19,128 nt of DNA from a bacterium (GTDB taxonomy: Bacteria > Actinomycetota > Acidimicrobiia > Acidimicrobiales > CATQHL01). The notes below the pieces were generated by a model. It saw only the letters and a list, made by a program, of their open reading frames with translations, was not told the origin of the DNA and did not search any database. The DNA is taken from contig JAPONU010000065.1 of assembly GCA_026713745.1 (NCBI GenBank), positions 1-19,128 of the forward strand. Direction: 5' to 3'. Positions 5,245 through 12,975 of this stretch are shown here, piece after piece. Position 1 is the first letter of the stretch. The number at the start of each line of letters is the position of its first letter. The position numbers and the translations under genes were made by a program.

Positions 5245-6852
5245 CTAGACCGCGCTGCGACGGCGCGTAGCTGCTCGGCGCTCGGCGGCGAGTCGTTCGA
5301 GTTCGGGTTCGCTGGAGCGGTCGGCGAAGGACATCATGCCGGCGATGGCGCGGTGTCCTGCGGTGTTTTCGATGAGGCGGTGCATCTCCTGGGCCACGTG
5401 GCGGTAGGCGGGGTGGCCCTGGGTGCTGCTGCGCAACTCGATGAGGTGCATTGCCTCCCGGGCGTTCATCTGCATGACGAAGCGAATGCGGTAGGCCAGG
5501 GCCACCGCATAGGCGGCCTGGTTGGGGAAGTGCTCCACGAGGGCGTCGTGCAGTTCGGCACTCCGGGCCATGGTGTCGGCGAAGAGGCCTTCGAGACCGG
5601 CCGCTTCGACCGCCTCGGGCATGCTGTAACCGTGGATGGGGTTGAGCCGCTGCCACTCGATCGTCAGCATCCGGTGACGTTGCAGGTCGCGGAATGCCCC
5701 GTAGTCGCACAGCACGTCGAATCGGTAGTAGGGGGTCTCGAGGGCACGTCCCGGCTTGTGGCGCCTGTTGCCGCGGTCGCCGGCGTAGGTGAGCAGGACA
5801 CGCAGGCGATCGGCGGTGCTCATCTTCTCGACCCGGGCACGCAACCGATCCTCGGGAAGATCCACGTAGGAGTAGAGGGCGCTGCTTACGAGCTTCACCT
5901 CGCCGTCGGGATCGAAGTCCAGGAGCCGGACCGCGGGGGTCTGTTCAATGGGCTCGGTGGCTTCACCGATCAGCTCGTGGGCGAGCGCCTGCATCGAGTC
6001 TGCGGTGGCGCGGAGGTAGCGGCTCCAGGCCACTCCCCTGTCCTCGATGTCCAACCGCTTCAGGAACGAGGGGATCACCTTGCGCAGTTCGGCAAGCATC
6101 ATGTCGGCGTAGGCGCGCACCTCGGGCAGCAGGTGAGCGCGCATCCGTAGGAGCAGGTTCTCGTAGCCCTGACCGCTGCCGTAGATGCCGACGTTCGAGA
6201 GTGCCGCGGCGGGCAGCATCCCGCGGATCGAGTCGAACGACTTGGCGCGCACAGCCTGGCGGTGCACGAAGTCCGAGTCGCCCGGAGCCTTCGGGAACCG
6301 GCGGCGGAAGTGCTCGTTCATCACGGGCAGCGCCCCGCTGTAGGACTCGAACATGCCGTCGAGGTCGGCGACATATTTCGTTCCGAGGCCCGAACCCAGG
6401 ATGTCCGGATCCCGGTAGTACCGGTAGCGGCCGCCGAGGCGTGCGTCGTAGGCCACATAGCGCGTGGATTGCTCCAGGTACGACATGAGCCGGCCCCATT
6501 CGAGCACCTTGGTGAGGACGTTGGAAGCCTGCTCACACGCCAGGTGCACCCCGCCGAGTTGGGCCACCGAGTCGTCGCCGTACTCGAGGAAGACCCGGTC
6601 GTAGAGTTCCTCGGCTCGGCGCAGGCCGATCGTGGCGTCCACTCCGAGGTCGCCGCTGACGTCGAGCTCGCCCACAAACTCGTCGAGGAACAGGCGCCGC
6701 AGGCTCTTGGCCGACCGCGAGTAACGGGCGAACAGTGCACCCTTGACGACCTCGGGCAGGTTCACGAGGGCGAACACGGGCTGGTCGAGGTTCGTGAAGT
6801 AGCGCCGCAGGATCTCGGCTTCGGAATCGGTGAAGCTCTCAGCGACGTACAT
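5245..6852 (-). CDS. Tandem-domain ThyX-like (FAD-dependent thymidylate synthase family) protein
   Basis: This 535-residue protein is about twice the length of classical ThyX, the flavin-dependent enzyme that methylates dUMP to dTMP, and reads as two diverged ThyX-like halves (about 1-270 and 290-510). The signature RHRxxSxNExSxR is split. The first half has WGRLMSYLEQSTRY (119-132), keeping the Ser, Glu, Ser and Arg but not the leading Arg-His. The second half has QRHRMLTIEWQR (391-402), keeping RHR but not the later Ser, Glu, Ser and Arg positions. Matching C-terminal segments are seen in both halves (NLLLRMRAH near 232-240 and HLIELRSSTQ near 469-478). The ATG at 6852 has a GAGGG site just upstream. 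The gene follows the M20 gene by 32 bases. Whether it makes dTMP or has another flavin or nucleotide role cannot be decided from sequence. Confidence 0.88.
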   Translation of the reverse strand: MYVAESFTDSEAEILRRYFTNLDQPVFALVNLPEVVKGALFARYSRSAKSLRRLFLDEFVGELDVSGDLGVDATIGLRRAEELYDRVFLEYGDDSVAQLGGVHLACEQASNVLTKVLEWGRLMSYLEQSTRYVAYDARLGGRYRYYRDPDILGSGLGTKYVADLDGMFESYSGALPVMNEHFRRRFPKAPGDSDFVHRQAVRAKSFDSIRGMLPAAALSNVGIYGSGQGYENLLLRMRAHLLPEVRAYADMMLAELRKVIPSFLKRLDIEDRGVAWSRYLRATADSMQALAHELIGEATEPIEQTPAVRLLDFDPDGEVKLVSSALYSYVDLPEDRLRARVEKMSTADRLRVLLTYAGDRGNRRHKPGRALETPYYRFDVLCDYGAFRDLQRHRMLTIEWQRLNPIHGYSMPEAVEAAGLEGLFADTMARSAELHDALVEHFPNQAAYAVALAYRIRFVMQMNAREAMHLIELRSSTQGHPAYRHVAQEMHRLIENTAGHRAIAGMMSFADRSSEPELERLAAERRAATRRRSAV

Positions 6853-6885
6853 GTTCCCTCGACGCCGCCCGTTGAGGCCGAACGC

Positions 6886-8097
6886 TCAGTCCGACGCCGC
6901 GACGGTGGCTCCGTCGCCGGCGAAGTCGGCAGCCACCGCGGCGCGGACCGAGGCGTCGCTCCAGTAGTCGATCGCCACCCCGGCCAGCGTCTTGGCGCCG
7001 TCGATGACGCCTCGGTCGCCGCCGGGACCACGGGCGCAGACCGCGAAGTCCTCGGTGTGGATGGCGACCTCGGGTGGAGCGACCGCGATCATGGGATGGA
7101 TTGACGGCACCACGTGGCTGACGTTGCCCATGTCGGTGCTGCCGATCACGGTACGGCCCGGGGCGGGCGGCTGCGGGTTCCTGCCCACGACTGCGGCGTT
7201 GGACTCCCAGAGTTCCTGGAGTGGTGCATTGCTGCGGACCTCGGCGAAGTGATAGTCGGCCCACTCCAACTCGATCGCCACCCCGGCGGCCACCGCACCG
7301 CTGCTGAGGCAGTCCGCAAGGCGTTCTTTCAGCAACTCCAGCCCGCTCACGGTCGGCGACCGCACGTACCAGTTGGTCTCGGCGAAGGCGGGAACGATGT
7401 TCGGCTTCTGGCCGCCGTCGGTGAAGATGCCGTGAAACCGTTCGTCGGGTCCGATGTGCTGGCGGAGGGCGGCCGCGGCGACATAGCCCAGCACCGCTCC
7501 GTCCAGGGCGTTGCGACCGGCATAGGGGGCCGCGGCGGCGTGCGCGGCGCGGCCGCGGTAGCGGGCATGCAGCTGCTGGACCGCCAGGGTCTGCATCTCG
7601 GAGAGTTCGAGGCCGGCCGGGTGCAGCATGAGGGCGGCGTCCACTCCGTCGAAGGCACCCCCCCTCATGAGGTGGAGCTTGCCTCCACCCCCTTCCTCGG
7701 CGGGGGTCCCGAGGATCAGCAGTCGCCCACCCAACTCCTCCACAACCTCTGCCGCCGCCAGCCCCGCCCCGAGGCCGGAGGCGGCGATGATGTTATGCCC
7801 GCAGGCATGGCCGATGCCCGGCAGCGCGTCGTACTCGCAGAGGAACGCCACGAGGGGCCCAGTGGTGCCGGCGCGGGCCGCGAAAGCCGTTTCCACGCCG
7901 TAGGCCTGTCGCTGGACCTCCAGACCGGCATCCTCGGCGGCGCCGGCGAGCAGGTCATGGGCAAAATGCTCCTCGAAGCCCAACTCGGGGTTCTCGTGGA
8001 TGCGGTGAGAGATCTCGGTGAGTTGCTCGGTGCGTGCGTCCACCGCGGCCGCGGCCCGCGCTTTGAAGCCAGCGGATCCTGGGCAGGAGCGAACCAC
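6886..8097 (-). CDS. M20 family metallopeptidase / amidohydrolase
   Basis: This 403-residue protein belongs to the M20 family, in the branch containing amidohydrolases such as p-aminobenzoyl-glutamate and N-acyl-amino-acid hydrolases. Visible features are HRIHENPELGFEE near the N-terminus, the metal-binding segment GIGHACGHN (Cys99, His101), TPAEEGGGGK with Glu134/Glu135, and a C-terminal STDMGNVSHVVPSIHP segment carrying a conserved His. It should bind two metal ions and cleave an amide bond in the cytoplasm; no signal peptide is seen. The start is GTG at 8097, 47 bases after the preceding stop. A catalytic domain with an inserted dimerisation domain (around residues 185-300) fits the length. 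The substrate is unknown. Confidence 0.9.
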   Translation of the reverse strand: MVRSCPGSAGFKARAAAAVDARTEQLTEISHRIHENPELGFEEHFAHDLLAGAAEDAGLEVQRQAYGVETAFAARAGTTGPLVAFLCEYDALPGIGHACGHNIIAASGLGAGLAAAEVVEELGGRLLILGTPAEEGGGGKLHLMRGGAFDGVDAALMLHPAGLELSEMQTLAVQQLHARYRGRAAHAAAAPYAGRNALDGAVLGYVAAAALRQHIGPDERFHGIFTDGGQKPNIVPAFAETNWYVRSPTVSGLELLKERLADCLSSGAVAAGVAIELEWADYHFAEVRSNAPLQELWESNAAVVGRNPQPPAPGRTVIGSTDMGNVSHVVPSIHPMIAVAPPEVAIHTEDFAVCARGPGGDRGVIDGAKTLAGVAIDYWSDASVRAAVAADFAGDGATVAASD

Positions 8098-8144
8098 GGG
8101 GCGAATCTACCATCGGGTGTCGCGACGGCTTCGGACCGTGGCAC

Positions 8145-8753
8145 CTACACGATCACGGCGAGAGCGTCGCTCTCGACACGCACGGTGATCCGGCGGGCGC
8201 GGCCGGCGGACACGCCGTCGAGCAGTACCGGCACGGGGCGCTCGAAGCTCGTGCTGAACGCCGCGCGCCGGGTGGTGGCGATCGCCGGGTGTGGGAGGTG
8301 CGTGCCGCTCCGAAGGCGGCGCCAGGCACCGAGCCGCTGCCGCAGAGGAAGGTTTGCGTCGCTGATATCCAGCAAGCCATCGCCGGGATGTGCGCGCGGA
8401 CCGAGATTCCAACCGCCCATGTAGGCGGCGTTCATCACGACCAGGATCCGGCCGAACAGCCAACTGTGGCGGGCGACGAGATGAGCCGTGAACCAGTGGA
8501 GCCGGCCGTCGAGGAGAACCGAACCCAGATCGCAGGTCAGCGCCGAACCACCTTCGTGCAGGCGCGCCCGATCGCCGGTTCCCCCGAGGGTGCGGCACAG
8601 GTCCCCGCCGGTCAGGCCGAGCACCGGAAGGGCCTCACCTCGGCGACGGGCCGCCTCCACCACCTCCCGGGCGCGCGCGTCGTTCGAGACGACCACACCG
8701 CCGTCGGGGAGCTCTCCGCTGGTGCCCCAATCGCCGCCGCGGCGGATACCCAA
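8145..8753 (-). CDS. Lipid-kinase-like protein (YegS/diacylglycerol kinase C-lobe)
   Basis: The C-terminal two thirds of this 202-residue protein look like the substrate-binding lobe of the diacylglycerol kinase/YegS family: MNAAYMGGWNLGPRAHPGDG followed by LLDI, then GTHLPHPAI and VPVLLDGVSAG. The usual N-terminal nucleotide-binding lobe of about 130 residues is missing; only a short segment with VLGLTGGDLCRTLGGTGD faintly recalls the GGDGT motif. TTG at 8753 is chosen because a GGGAAGGGA site lies 5 bases upstream and no other start fits; it sits 47 bases after the helY stop. Kinase activity is doubtful, and it might bind a lipid or regulate another enzyme. The frame is intact, so it may be a deliberately reduced family rather than a pseudogene. 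Confidence 0.72.
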   Translation of the reverse strand: MGIRRGGDWGTSGELPDGGVVVSNDARAREVVEAARRRGEALPVLGLTGGDLCRTLGGTGDRARLHEGGSALTCDLGSVLLDGRLHWFTAHLVARHSWLFGRILVVMNAAYMGGWNLGPRAHPGDGLLDISDANLPLRQRLGAWRRLRSGTHLPHPAIATTRRAAFSTSFERPVPVLLDGVSAGRARRITVRVESDALAVIV

Positions 8754-8800
8754 ACCGATCCCTTCCCGCTGGTGCGCTCCGGCGCTGCCCCGCGACGACT

Positions 8801-10960
8801 TCAGCCGGCTGCGTCGAGCATCGAGGCGGACACCACGCCACGGAACATGGCATTCGCCACCGCGTTCGCGGTTGCCGTGGTGGCCGGATCGGGCGCCACG
8901 CGAGCGACCTGGCGAGCAAGATCGCAGACGAGCTTCACGTTCCGGACGAAGTCGCCAGGGGTGGTGTGATCGTCCAGCACACGTGCCAGCGGGGCACCCG
9001 CCGCCCAGCCGTAGGCGATTGGGGCGAACCCGCCGTCGGGTGGCCGGGTGCGCGGTCGACCGAGGCAGGCGAGCTCGGTTGCGGCCAGGGACTCGTGGGC
9101 CTCACCCAGCCGCGCCCATCGGCGGCGAAGCGCGGCGGTCGGCCAGTGCGGCTCTACCGGCACGTCGCCCCCGCGCTGCTCGTAGGTGCAGCAGGCCAGC
9201 AGCGCCGCGAACGAGGCCTTGTCGAGCCCGTCGAAGTGGCCCCCCACCACGGCTTCGGCGATGAGAAGGTCGCTCTCGTGGTAGATGCCGGCGAGGACCC
9301 TGCCGCTGTCGGCGAGCGCCCAGCCGTCGAGGTGGCCCCGCCGGCGCAGCACCTCGGTGAGTTCGTCGAACTCGGCTGCCAGGGTGTCCTTCTTGCTCCT
9401 CAGCCGGTTGCGGAGATCTTCCACCCTGCGGGCGGTTCGGCGCAGCCGGCGCTGGGCCTCGTCGCTCCCCCGCCGCCGCGCCGTGGCGTTGATCTCCGCC
9501 AGCGCCCGGCGACCCTCCTGCAACTGCCGCTCCAGGACGACCACCTCGCGGTCCGCCTGGTACTGGGCCAGGGAGCGGCCCAGCACGCTGCGGGCCTCCT
9601 CCGGGGCCAGGCGCGCAATCAGGTTGACCACCATGTTGTACGTCGGGCGGAAGGCCGAGACAAGGGTGAAGCTTCGACTGCCGACCAGCCCCGCCACGTC
9701 GCCGAAGCGCAACCGGGGGCTCCACAGGACCACCGCGTAGCCCTGGTCGTCGATCCCTCGTCTGCCTGCGCGCCCGGTCAGCTGGGTGTAGCTGAGCGGC
9801 GTGAGCAGCTCGTGGCCGTCTCCGGAGAACTTGGTGAGCTTCTCGATCACGACGGTCCGCGCCGGCATGTTGATGCCCAGCGACAACGTCTCGGTGGCGA
9901 ATACCACCTTGATCAGGCCGCGCCGGAAGCACGCCTCGGTGGCCTCCTTGAAGGGGGGCAACATGCCTGCGTGATGGGCGGCCACGCCGTTGCGGATCTG
10001 CGCGGACCAGGCCTCGTATCCCACCGCGCGCCGGTCGTTGCGGCCCAGCGAGGACACGTAGGGCTCGACGACCTCGGCGATCAGGTCCCGCTCGGCCGGG
10101 GTGGTCAACTCGAGGTCGGCCCGGGCCAACAGGCGGGCGGCGTCGTCGCAGCCCGCACGGCTGAAGATGAAGTAGATGGCGGGCAGCATCTTCCGGCGGG
10201 ACAGCGCCTCGATCACAGCGACCCTGTCCGGTGCGCGCCAGCGTCGCCCTCCCGCGCCGCGCCGCCGGCGGCGGTCGCGATCGACACGTTCGCCCTCGGG
10301 GTTGGGGCGGTCGCCGACGAGCACCGGCAGGAAGCGCAGGTTGGCCCGCTCGTTGTCGCCGAAGCACAGCAGGCTGTCCAGATTCACCGGCCGGCGGGTC
10401 TCGGTCACGGCGTGTGCCGATCCCCGGAGTTCACTGATCCAGGCGCGGATCTCGCCGACGTTGGAGACCGTGGCCGAGAGGCACACGAACCGCACCGCCG
10501 CCGGGGCGTGGATGATCACCTCCTCCCAGACAGGGCCGCGGTAGGGGTCCTGCAGGTAGTGCACCTCGTCGAGGATGACCCAGCGCAGATCGCGCAGGTC
10601 CGGCGAGTCTGCGTAAATCATGTTGCGCAGCACCTCGGTGGTCATCACGACCACCGGTGCGGAGGGGTTGATGGCGTTGTCGCCGGTCAGCAGGCCCACC
10701 ACTTTCGAGCCGTGCTCGGCCACCAGGTCGGAGTATTTCTGGTTCGACAGGGCCTTGATCGGGGCGGTGTAGAACACCCGCCGCCCCGCCGCGAGGGTCG
10801 CCCGCACGGCGTGCTCGGCCACGACCGTCTTGCCCGCGCCCGTGGGTGCGGCGACGATGACCGAAGCACCGTCGTCTACCGCAGCGATGGCTTCGAGCTG
10901 GAAGCGATCCAGTTCGAAGGGATAGGTCCGCGCCCCGGCGGCGGCACCGACGGTGCTCAC
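8801..10960 (-). CDS. helY: HelY-like Ski2/Mtr4-type DEVH RNA helicase
   Basis: This 719-residue superfamily 2 helicase contains the Walker A motif APTGAGKT (38-45), DEVH (131-134), SAT (162-164), HHAGM (329-333) and QLTGRAGRRG (393-402). A coiled-coil-like basic stretch follows (about 475-545), and a DSHCT-like C-terminal domain ends the protein (FDGLDKASFAALLACCTYE and GDFVRNVKLVCDLARQ). It should unwind structured RNA with ATP in RNA processing or decay. Mycobacterial HelY is about 900 residues; this form is shorter but keeps both ends, so it is compact rather than truncated. A basic stretch (226-242) is inserted between the two RecA-like domains. The GTG start overlaps the tatC stop (GTGA), as in the tatA-tatC-helY cluster of mycobacteria. 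Confidence 0.93.
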   Translation of the reverse strand: MSTVGAAAGARTYPFELDRFQLEAIAAVDDGASVIVAAPTGAGKTVVAEHAVRATLAAGRRVFYTAPIKALSNQKYSDLVAEHGSKVVGLLTGDNAINPSAPVVVMTTEVLRNMIYADSPDLRDLRWVILDEVHYLQDPYRGPVWEEVIIHAPAAVRFVCLSATVSNVGEIRAWISELRGSAHAVTETRRPVNLDSLLCFGDNERANLRFLPVLVGDRPNPEGERVDRDRRRRRGAGGRRWRAPDRVAVIEALSRRKMLPAIYFIFSRAGCDDAARLLARADLELTTPAERDLIAEVVEPYVSSLGRNDRRAVGYEAWSAQIRNGVAAHHAGMLPPFKEATEACFRRGLIKVVFATETLSLGINMPARTVVIEKLTKFSGDGHELLTPLSYTQLTGRAGRRGIDDQGYAVVLWSPRLRFGDVAGLVGSRSFTLVSAFRPTYNMVVNLIARLAPEEARSVLGRSLAQYQADREVVVLERQLQEGRRALAEINATARRRGSDEAQRRLRRTARRVEDLRNRLRSKKDTLAAEFDELTEVLRRRGHLDGWALADSGRVLAGIYHESDLLIAEAVVGGHFDGLDKASFAALLACCTYEQRGGDVPVEPHWPTAALRRRWARLGEAHESLAATELACLGRPRTRPPDGGFAPIAYGWAAGAPLARVLDDHTTPGDFVRNVKLVCDLARQVARVAPDPATTATANAVANAMFRGVVSASMLDAAG

Positions 10961-11793
10961 GAACCCTCACTCGGGGAAGGCTCGACCGGTGCCGGAGCGA
11001 GCTCCGCCGCCTCTTCCCGTTCGCGCCGCCGCTGTCTGAGAACCCCGAAGAGGATTGACAGTTCGTAGAACGCGTACATGGGGCCGGAGAGGATGAGCAG
11101 GGTGAAGGGATCGCCGGTGGGAGTGATCACGGCTGCGACGACGACGATCCCCACGATCGCCCACGGGCGGATCCGCTGCAGGGTTCGTGTCGGGATGATG
11201 CCGGCGATCTGGCCGAACATCAGGACGATCGGGAATTCGAACGCCAGTCCGAAGGCGAGCGCCATCTTCACGACGAACGAGAGGTAGCGGCGCGGCGAGA
11301 AGAAGCTGACGAGGTCGTCACCGCCGATCTCGGCGAGGAAGCCGAGAGCGCGAGGGATGGTCCAGAAGGCCAGAGCCACGCCACCGGCGAACAGCAGGCT
11401 GGCCAGCAACACGAAGGCCGCCGAGTGGCGGCGCTCGCGGGCGTACAGGCCCGGAGTGATGAAGCGCCAGGCCTGCCACAACAGCACGGGCATGGCCAGG
11501 GCCATCCCGCCGTAGCCGGCGAGGCTCACCCGCACCGAGAAGGGCTCGAGCGGGTCGAGCACCAGCAAGCGGCAGCTGCCGGGTGCGTCGAGGCCCTCGG
11601 CGTCGGGTGGGACCACCTCGCAGTAGGGGGCCACCAGGAAGTCCAGTATCTGGGGGTAGAACACCCAGCAGACCACGAAGCCGCAGGCGATGGCGATCAT
11701 CGAAATGATGAGCCGCCGGCGCAGCTCGCTGAGGTGCTCGACGAGGGTCATGCGCCCGCCGGTGGGTTCCTGCGGCGGCGGGGGGTCGCTCAT
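10957..11793 (-). CDS. tatC: Twin-arginine translocase subunit TatC
   Basis: This 278-residue protein has the six hydrophobic segments of TatC. The signature at the N-terminus is EHLSELRRRL (19-28), part of the signal-peptide recognition site, followed after the second membrane span by WRFITPGLYARERR. TatC is the membrane receptor that recognises folded proteins with twin-arginine signal peptides. The ATG overlaps the stop of the upstream TatB-like gene by 4 bases (ATGA), and the stop overlaps helY by 4 bases, so the three are translationally coupled. The C-terminal tail is charged, with Arg/Glu then Pro/Ser residues. Confidence 0.97.
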   Translation of the reverse strand: MSDPPPPQEPTGGRMTLVEHLSELRRRLIISMIAIACGFVVCWVFYPQILDFLVAPYCEVVPPDAEGLDAPGSCRLLVLDPLEPFSVRVSLAGYGGMALAMPVLLWQAWRFITPGLYARERRHSAAFVLLASLLFAGGVALAFWTIPRALGFLAEIGGDDLVSFFSPRRYLSFVVKMALAFGLAFEFPIVLMFGQIAGIIPTRTLQRIRPWAIVGIVVVAAVITPTGDPFTLLILSGPMYAFYELSILFGVLRQRRREREEAAELAPAPVEPSPSEGS

Positions 11794-12179
11794 TTGGCGT
11801 CTGGTTGTTCAGGCTCGGAATCCGATTGGGCGCCGGCGGGGTTGCCGTCGTGCTCGGTGGCGGGTTCGGCGGCCTCCCTGGACTCGTCGGCGCCGGGCGG
11901 GGACGGACCGTCAGCGGGTGACGCTTGGTCGGTAGCCCGGGCGCCGGTCTCGGTGGGGGTGTTGAGTGGCTCGGAGAGGCGCCCCCGCTCGCGGGCGATC
12001 GCCTCCAGCGGGGCGTCCGCTGCCGCCTGCATCTCCTGTTGGAACCGGTTGACGACGTCGCGGGTCTTGGCCAGGAACCGGCCCAGCGTGCGCGCCGTCG
12101 CCGGCAACCTGCTCGGGCCGAGCACGACGAGGGCGATGACGAGGATCACCAGCACCTCACCCGGTCCGATGTTCAGCAC
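11790..12179 (-). CDS. tatB: TatA/TatB family translocase subunit (TatB-like)
   Basis: This 129-residue protein has a single N-terminal membrane helix followed by an amphipathic helix and a hydrophilic Pro/Glu/Ser-rich tail, the layout of TatA/TatB subunits. The hinge GPSRLP and the start NIGPGEVLVILVIALVVLGP are closer to TatB (VVLGPxRLP) than to TatA (FGxKKLP). TatB works with TatC in receiving twin-arginine precursors, while TatA forms the pore. In mycobacteria the gene next to tatC is tatA, so the symbol here rests on the motif and could be annotated as TatA/TatE family. The start is GTG at 12179, and a TAGGCT box 6 bases before it suggests a leaderless transcript. Confidence 0.88.
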   Translation of the reverse strand: MLNIGPGEVLVILVIALVVLGPSRLPATARTLGRFLAKTRDVVNRFQQEMQAAADAPLEAIARERGRLSEPLNTPTETGARATDQASPADGPSPPGADESREAAEPATEHDGNPAGAQSDSEPEQPDAK

Positions 12180-12185
12180 CCGGTC

Positions 12186-12191
12186 AGCCTA
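12186..12191 (-). promoter_or_regulatory. Candidate -10 box for the tat operon (leaderless)
   Basis: On the minus strand TAGGCT fits the TANNNT pattern and is followed by six bases (GACCGG) and then the GTG start of the TatB-like gene. No ribosome-binding site is present, consistent with transcription starting at or next to the start codon. The gap is shared with the divergent phosphodiesterase gene. Confidence 0.35.
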
Positions 12192-12232
12192 TCTGTGGGC
12201 CGCGATCGGCCTTGTCGAGGGCACACTGTGGC

Positions 12233-12961
12233 ATGGGTCCGCGACTCCCCGCCCTGATGTCGCGGCCCATCGGTTTCGCCCACCGGGGCGGCATGGCGCA
12301 CGCTCCGCAGAATTCGCTCGCCGCCTTCGAGAGGGCGCTGGCGATGGGAGCCACCGGGCTGGAGAGTGATGCCCGCATCACCGTTGACGGCGAGGTGGTA
12401 TTGCACCACGACAGTCGCTTCCGCCCACCCCTGCCCCACCTGGGGACCCGCAAGGTGCGCGCGACGCAGCGGGCTGACCTGCCCGCCGCGGTGGTTTCGC
12501 CGGAGCGTCTCTACGAATCCTGCGGCACCGAGTTCGAGTTCTCCGTTGACATCAAGGATCCCGATGCGGCTATGGGTGTCGTGGCGGCAGCCCGGCGCGC
12601 CGGTGCCGAGACTCCCCGCCGGCTCTGGCTCTGCTCGGGCTCGCTGGGGCTGCTGGAGGAATGGCGGGAACGCTGGAGCGATGTCCGGCTGGTGCTCTCC
12701 ACGAGGCGGCGGCTCATGGAGCACGGCCCCGAGCGCCTCGCGGAGCGCATGTCGCGCAAGCGGATCGACGCGGTCAACATGCCCCATGTCGACTGGACGG
12801 GTGGGACCGCGGTGCTGTTCCACCGCTTCGGGGTGCTGGCCTTCGGCTGGGATGCTCAGCACGACCGGACCCTGCGCGAGCTACTCGACGCCGGGTTGGA
12901 CGCCGTCTACAGCGACCACGTGGACAGGATGATGAGTGCCATCGCCGCCTACTACGGCTAG
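12233..12961 (+). CDS. Glycerophosphodiester phosphodiesterase family protein
   Basis: The protein has 242 residues from ATG 12233. It shows the GDPD signature: AHRGG with His17/Arg18, then LESDARITVDGEVVLHHD with Glu44, Asp46 and His59, the metal and catalytic residues. SVDIKD further on matches the position of the conserved EIK strand, and FGWDAQHDRTLRELLDAGLDAVYSDH is the usual end of the barrel. It should hydrolyse glycerophosphodiesters to sn-glycerol-3-phosphate and an alcohol. There is no signal peptide, so it is probably cytoplasmic. A GAGGG site lies 11 bases before this ATG; another ATG at 12257 is a possible shorter start. It is divergent from the tat block and convergent with lepB, ending 14 bases from it. 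Confidence 0.9.
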   Translation: MGPRLPALMSRPIGFAHRGGMAHAPQNSLAAFERALAMGATGLESDARITVDGEVVLHHDSRFRPPLPHLGTRKVRATQRADLPAAVVSPERLYESCGTEFEFSVDIKDPDAAMGVVAAARRAGAETPRRLWLCSGSLGLLEEWRERWSDVRLVLSTRRRLMEHGPERLAERMSRKRIDAVNMPHVDWTGGTAVLFHRFGVLAFGWDAQHDRTLRELLDAGLDAVYSDHVDRMMSAIAAYYG

Positions 12962-12975
12962 GCGCGCGGTGCCGG

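Noticed and set aside
4540..6150. 536-codon plus-strand frame
   Set aside because: It is antisense to the DUF4193-like and ThyX-like genes and contains no recognisable motif.
7114..8424. 436-codon plus-strand frame opposite the M20 gene
   Set aside because: The M20 metal-binding motifs are on the minus strand; the plus-strand product has no family features.
8966..11068. 700-codon open frame on the plus strand
   Set aside because: It is wholly antisense to helY and the start of tatC; the helicase motifs on the minus strand are unambiguous. The plus-strand translation has no recognisable domain, as expected of shadow frames in GC-rich DNA.
12962..12975. Possible bidirectional terminator between the phosphodiesterase gene and lepB
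   Set aside because: The gap is only 14 bases and holds no convincing stem-loop with a T-tract.
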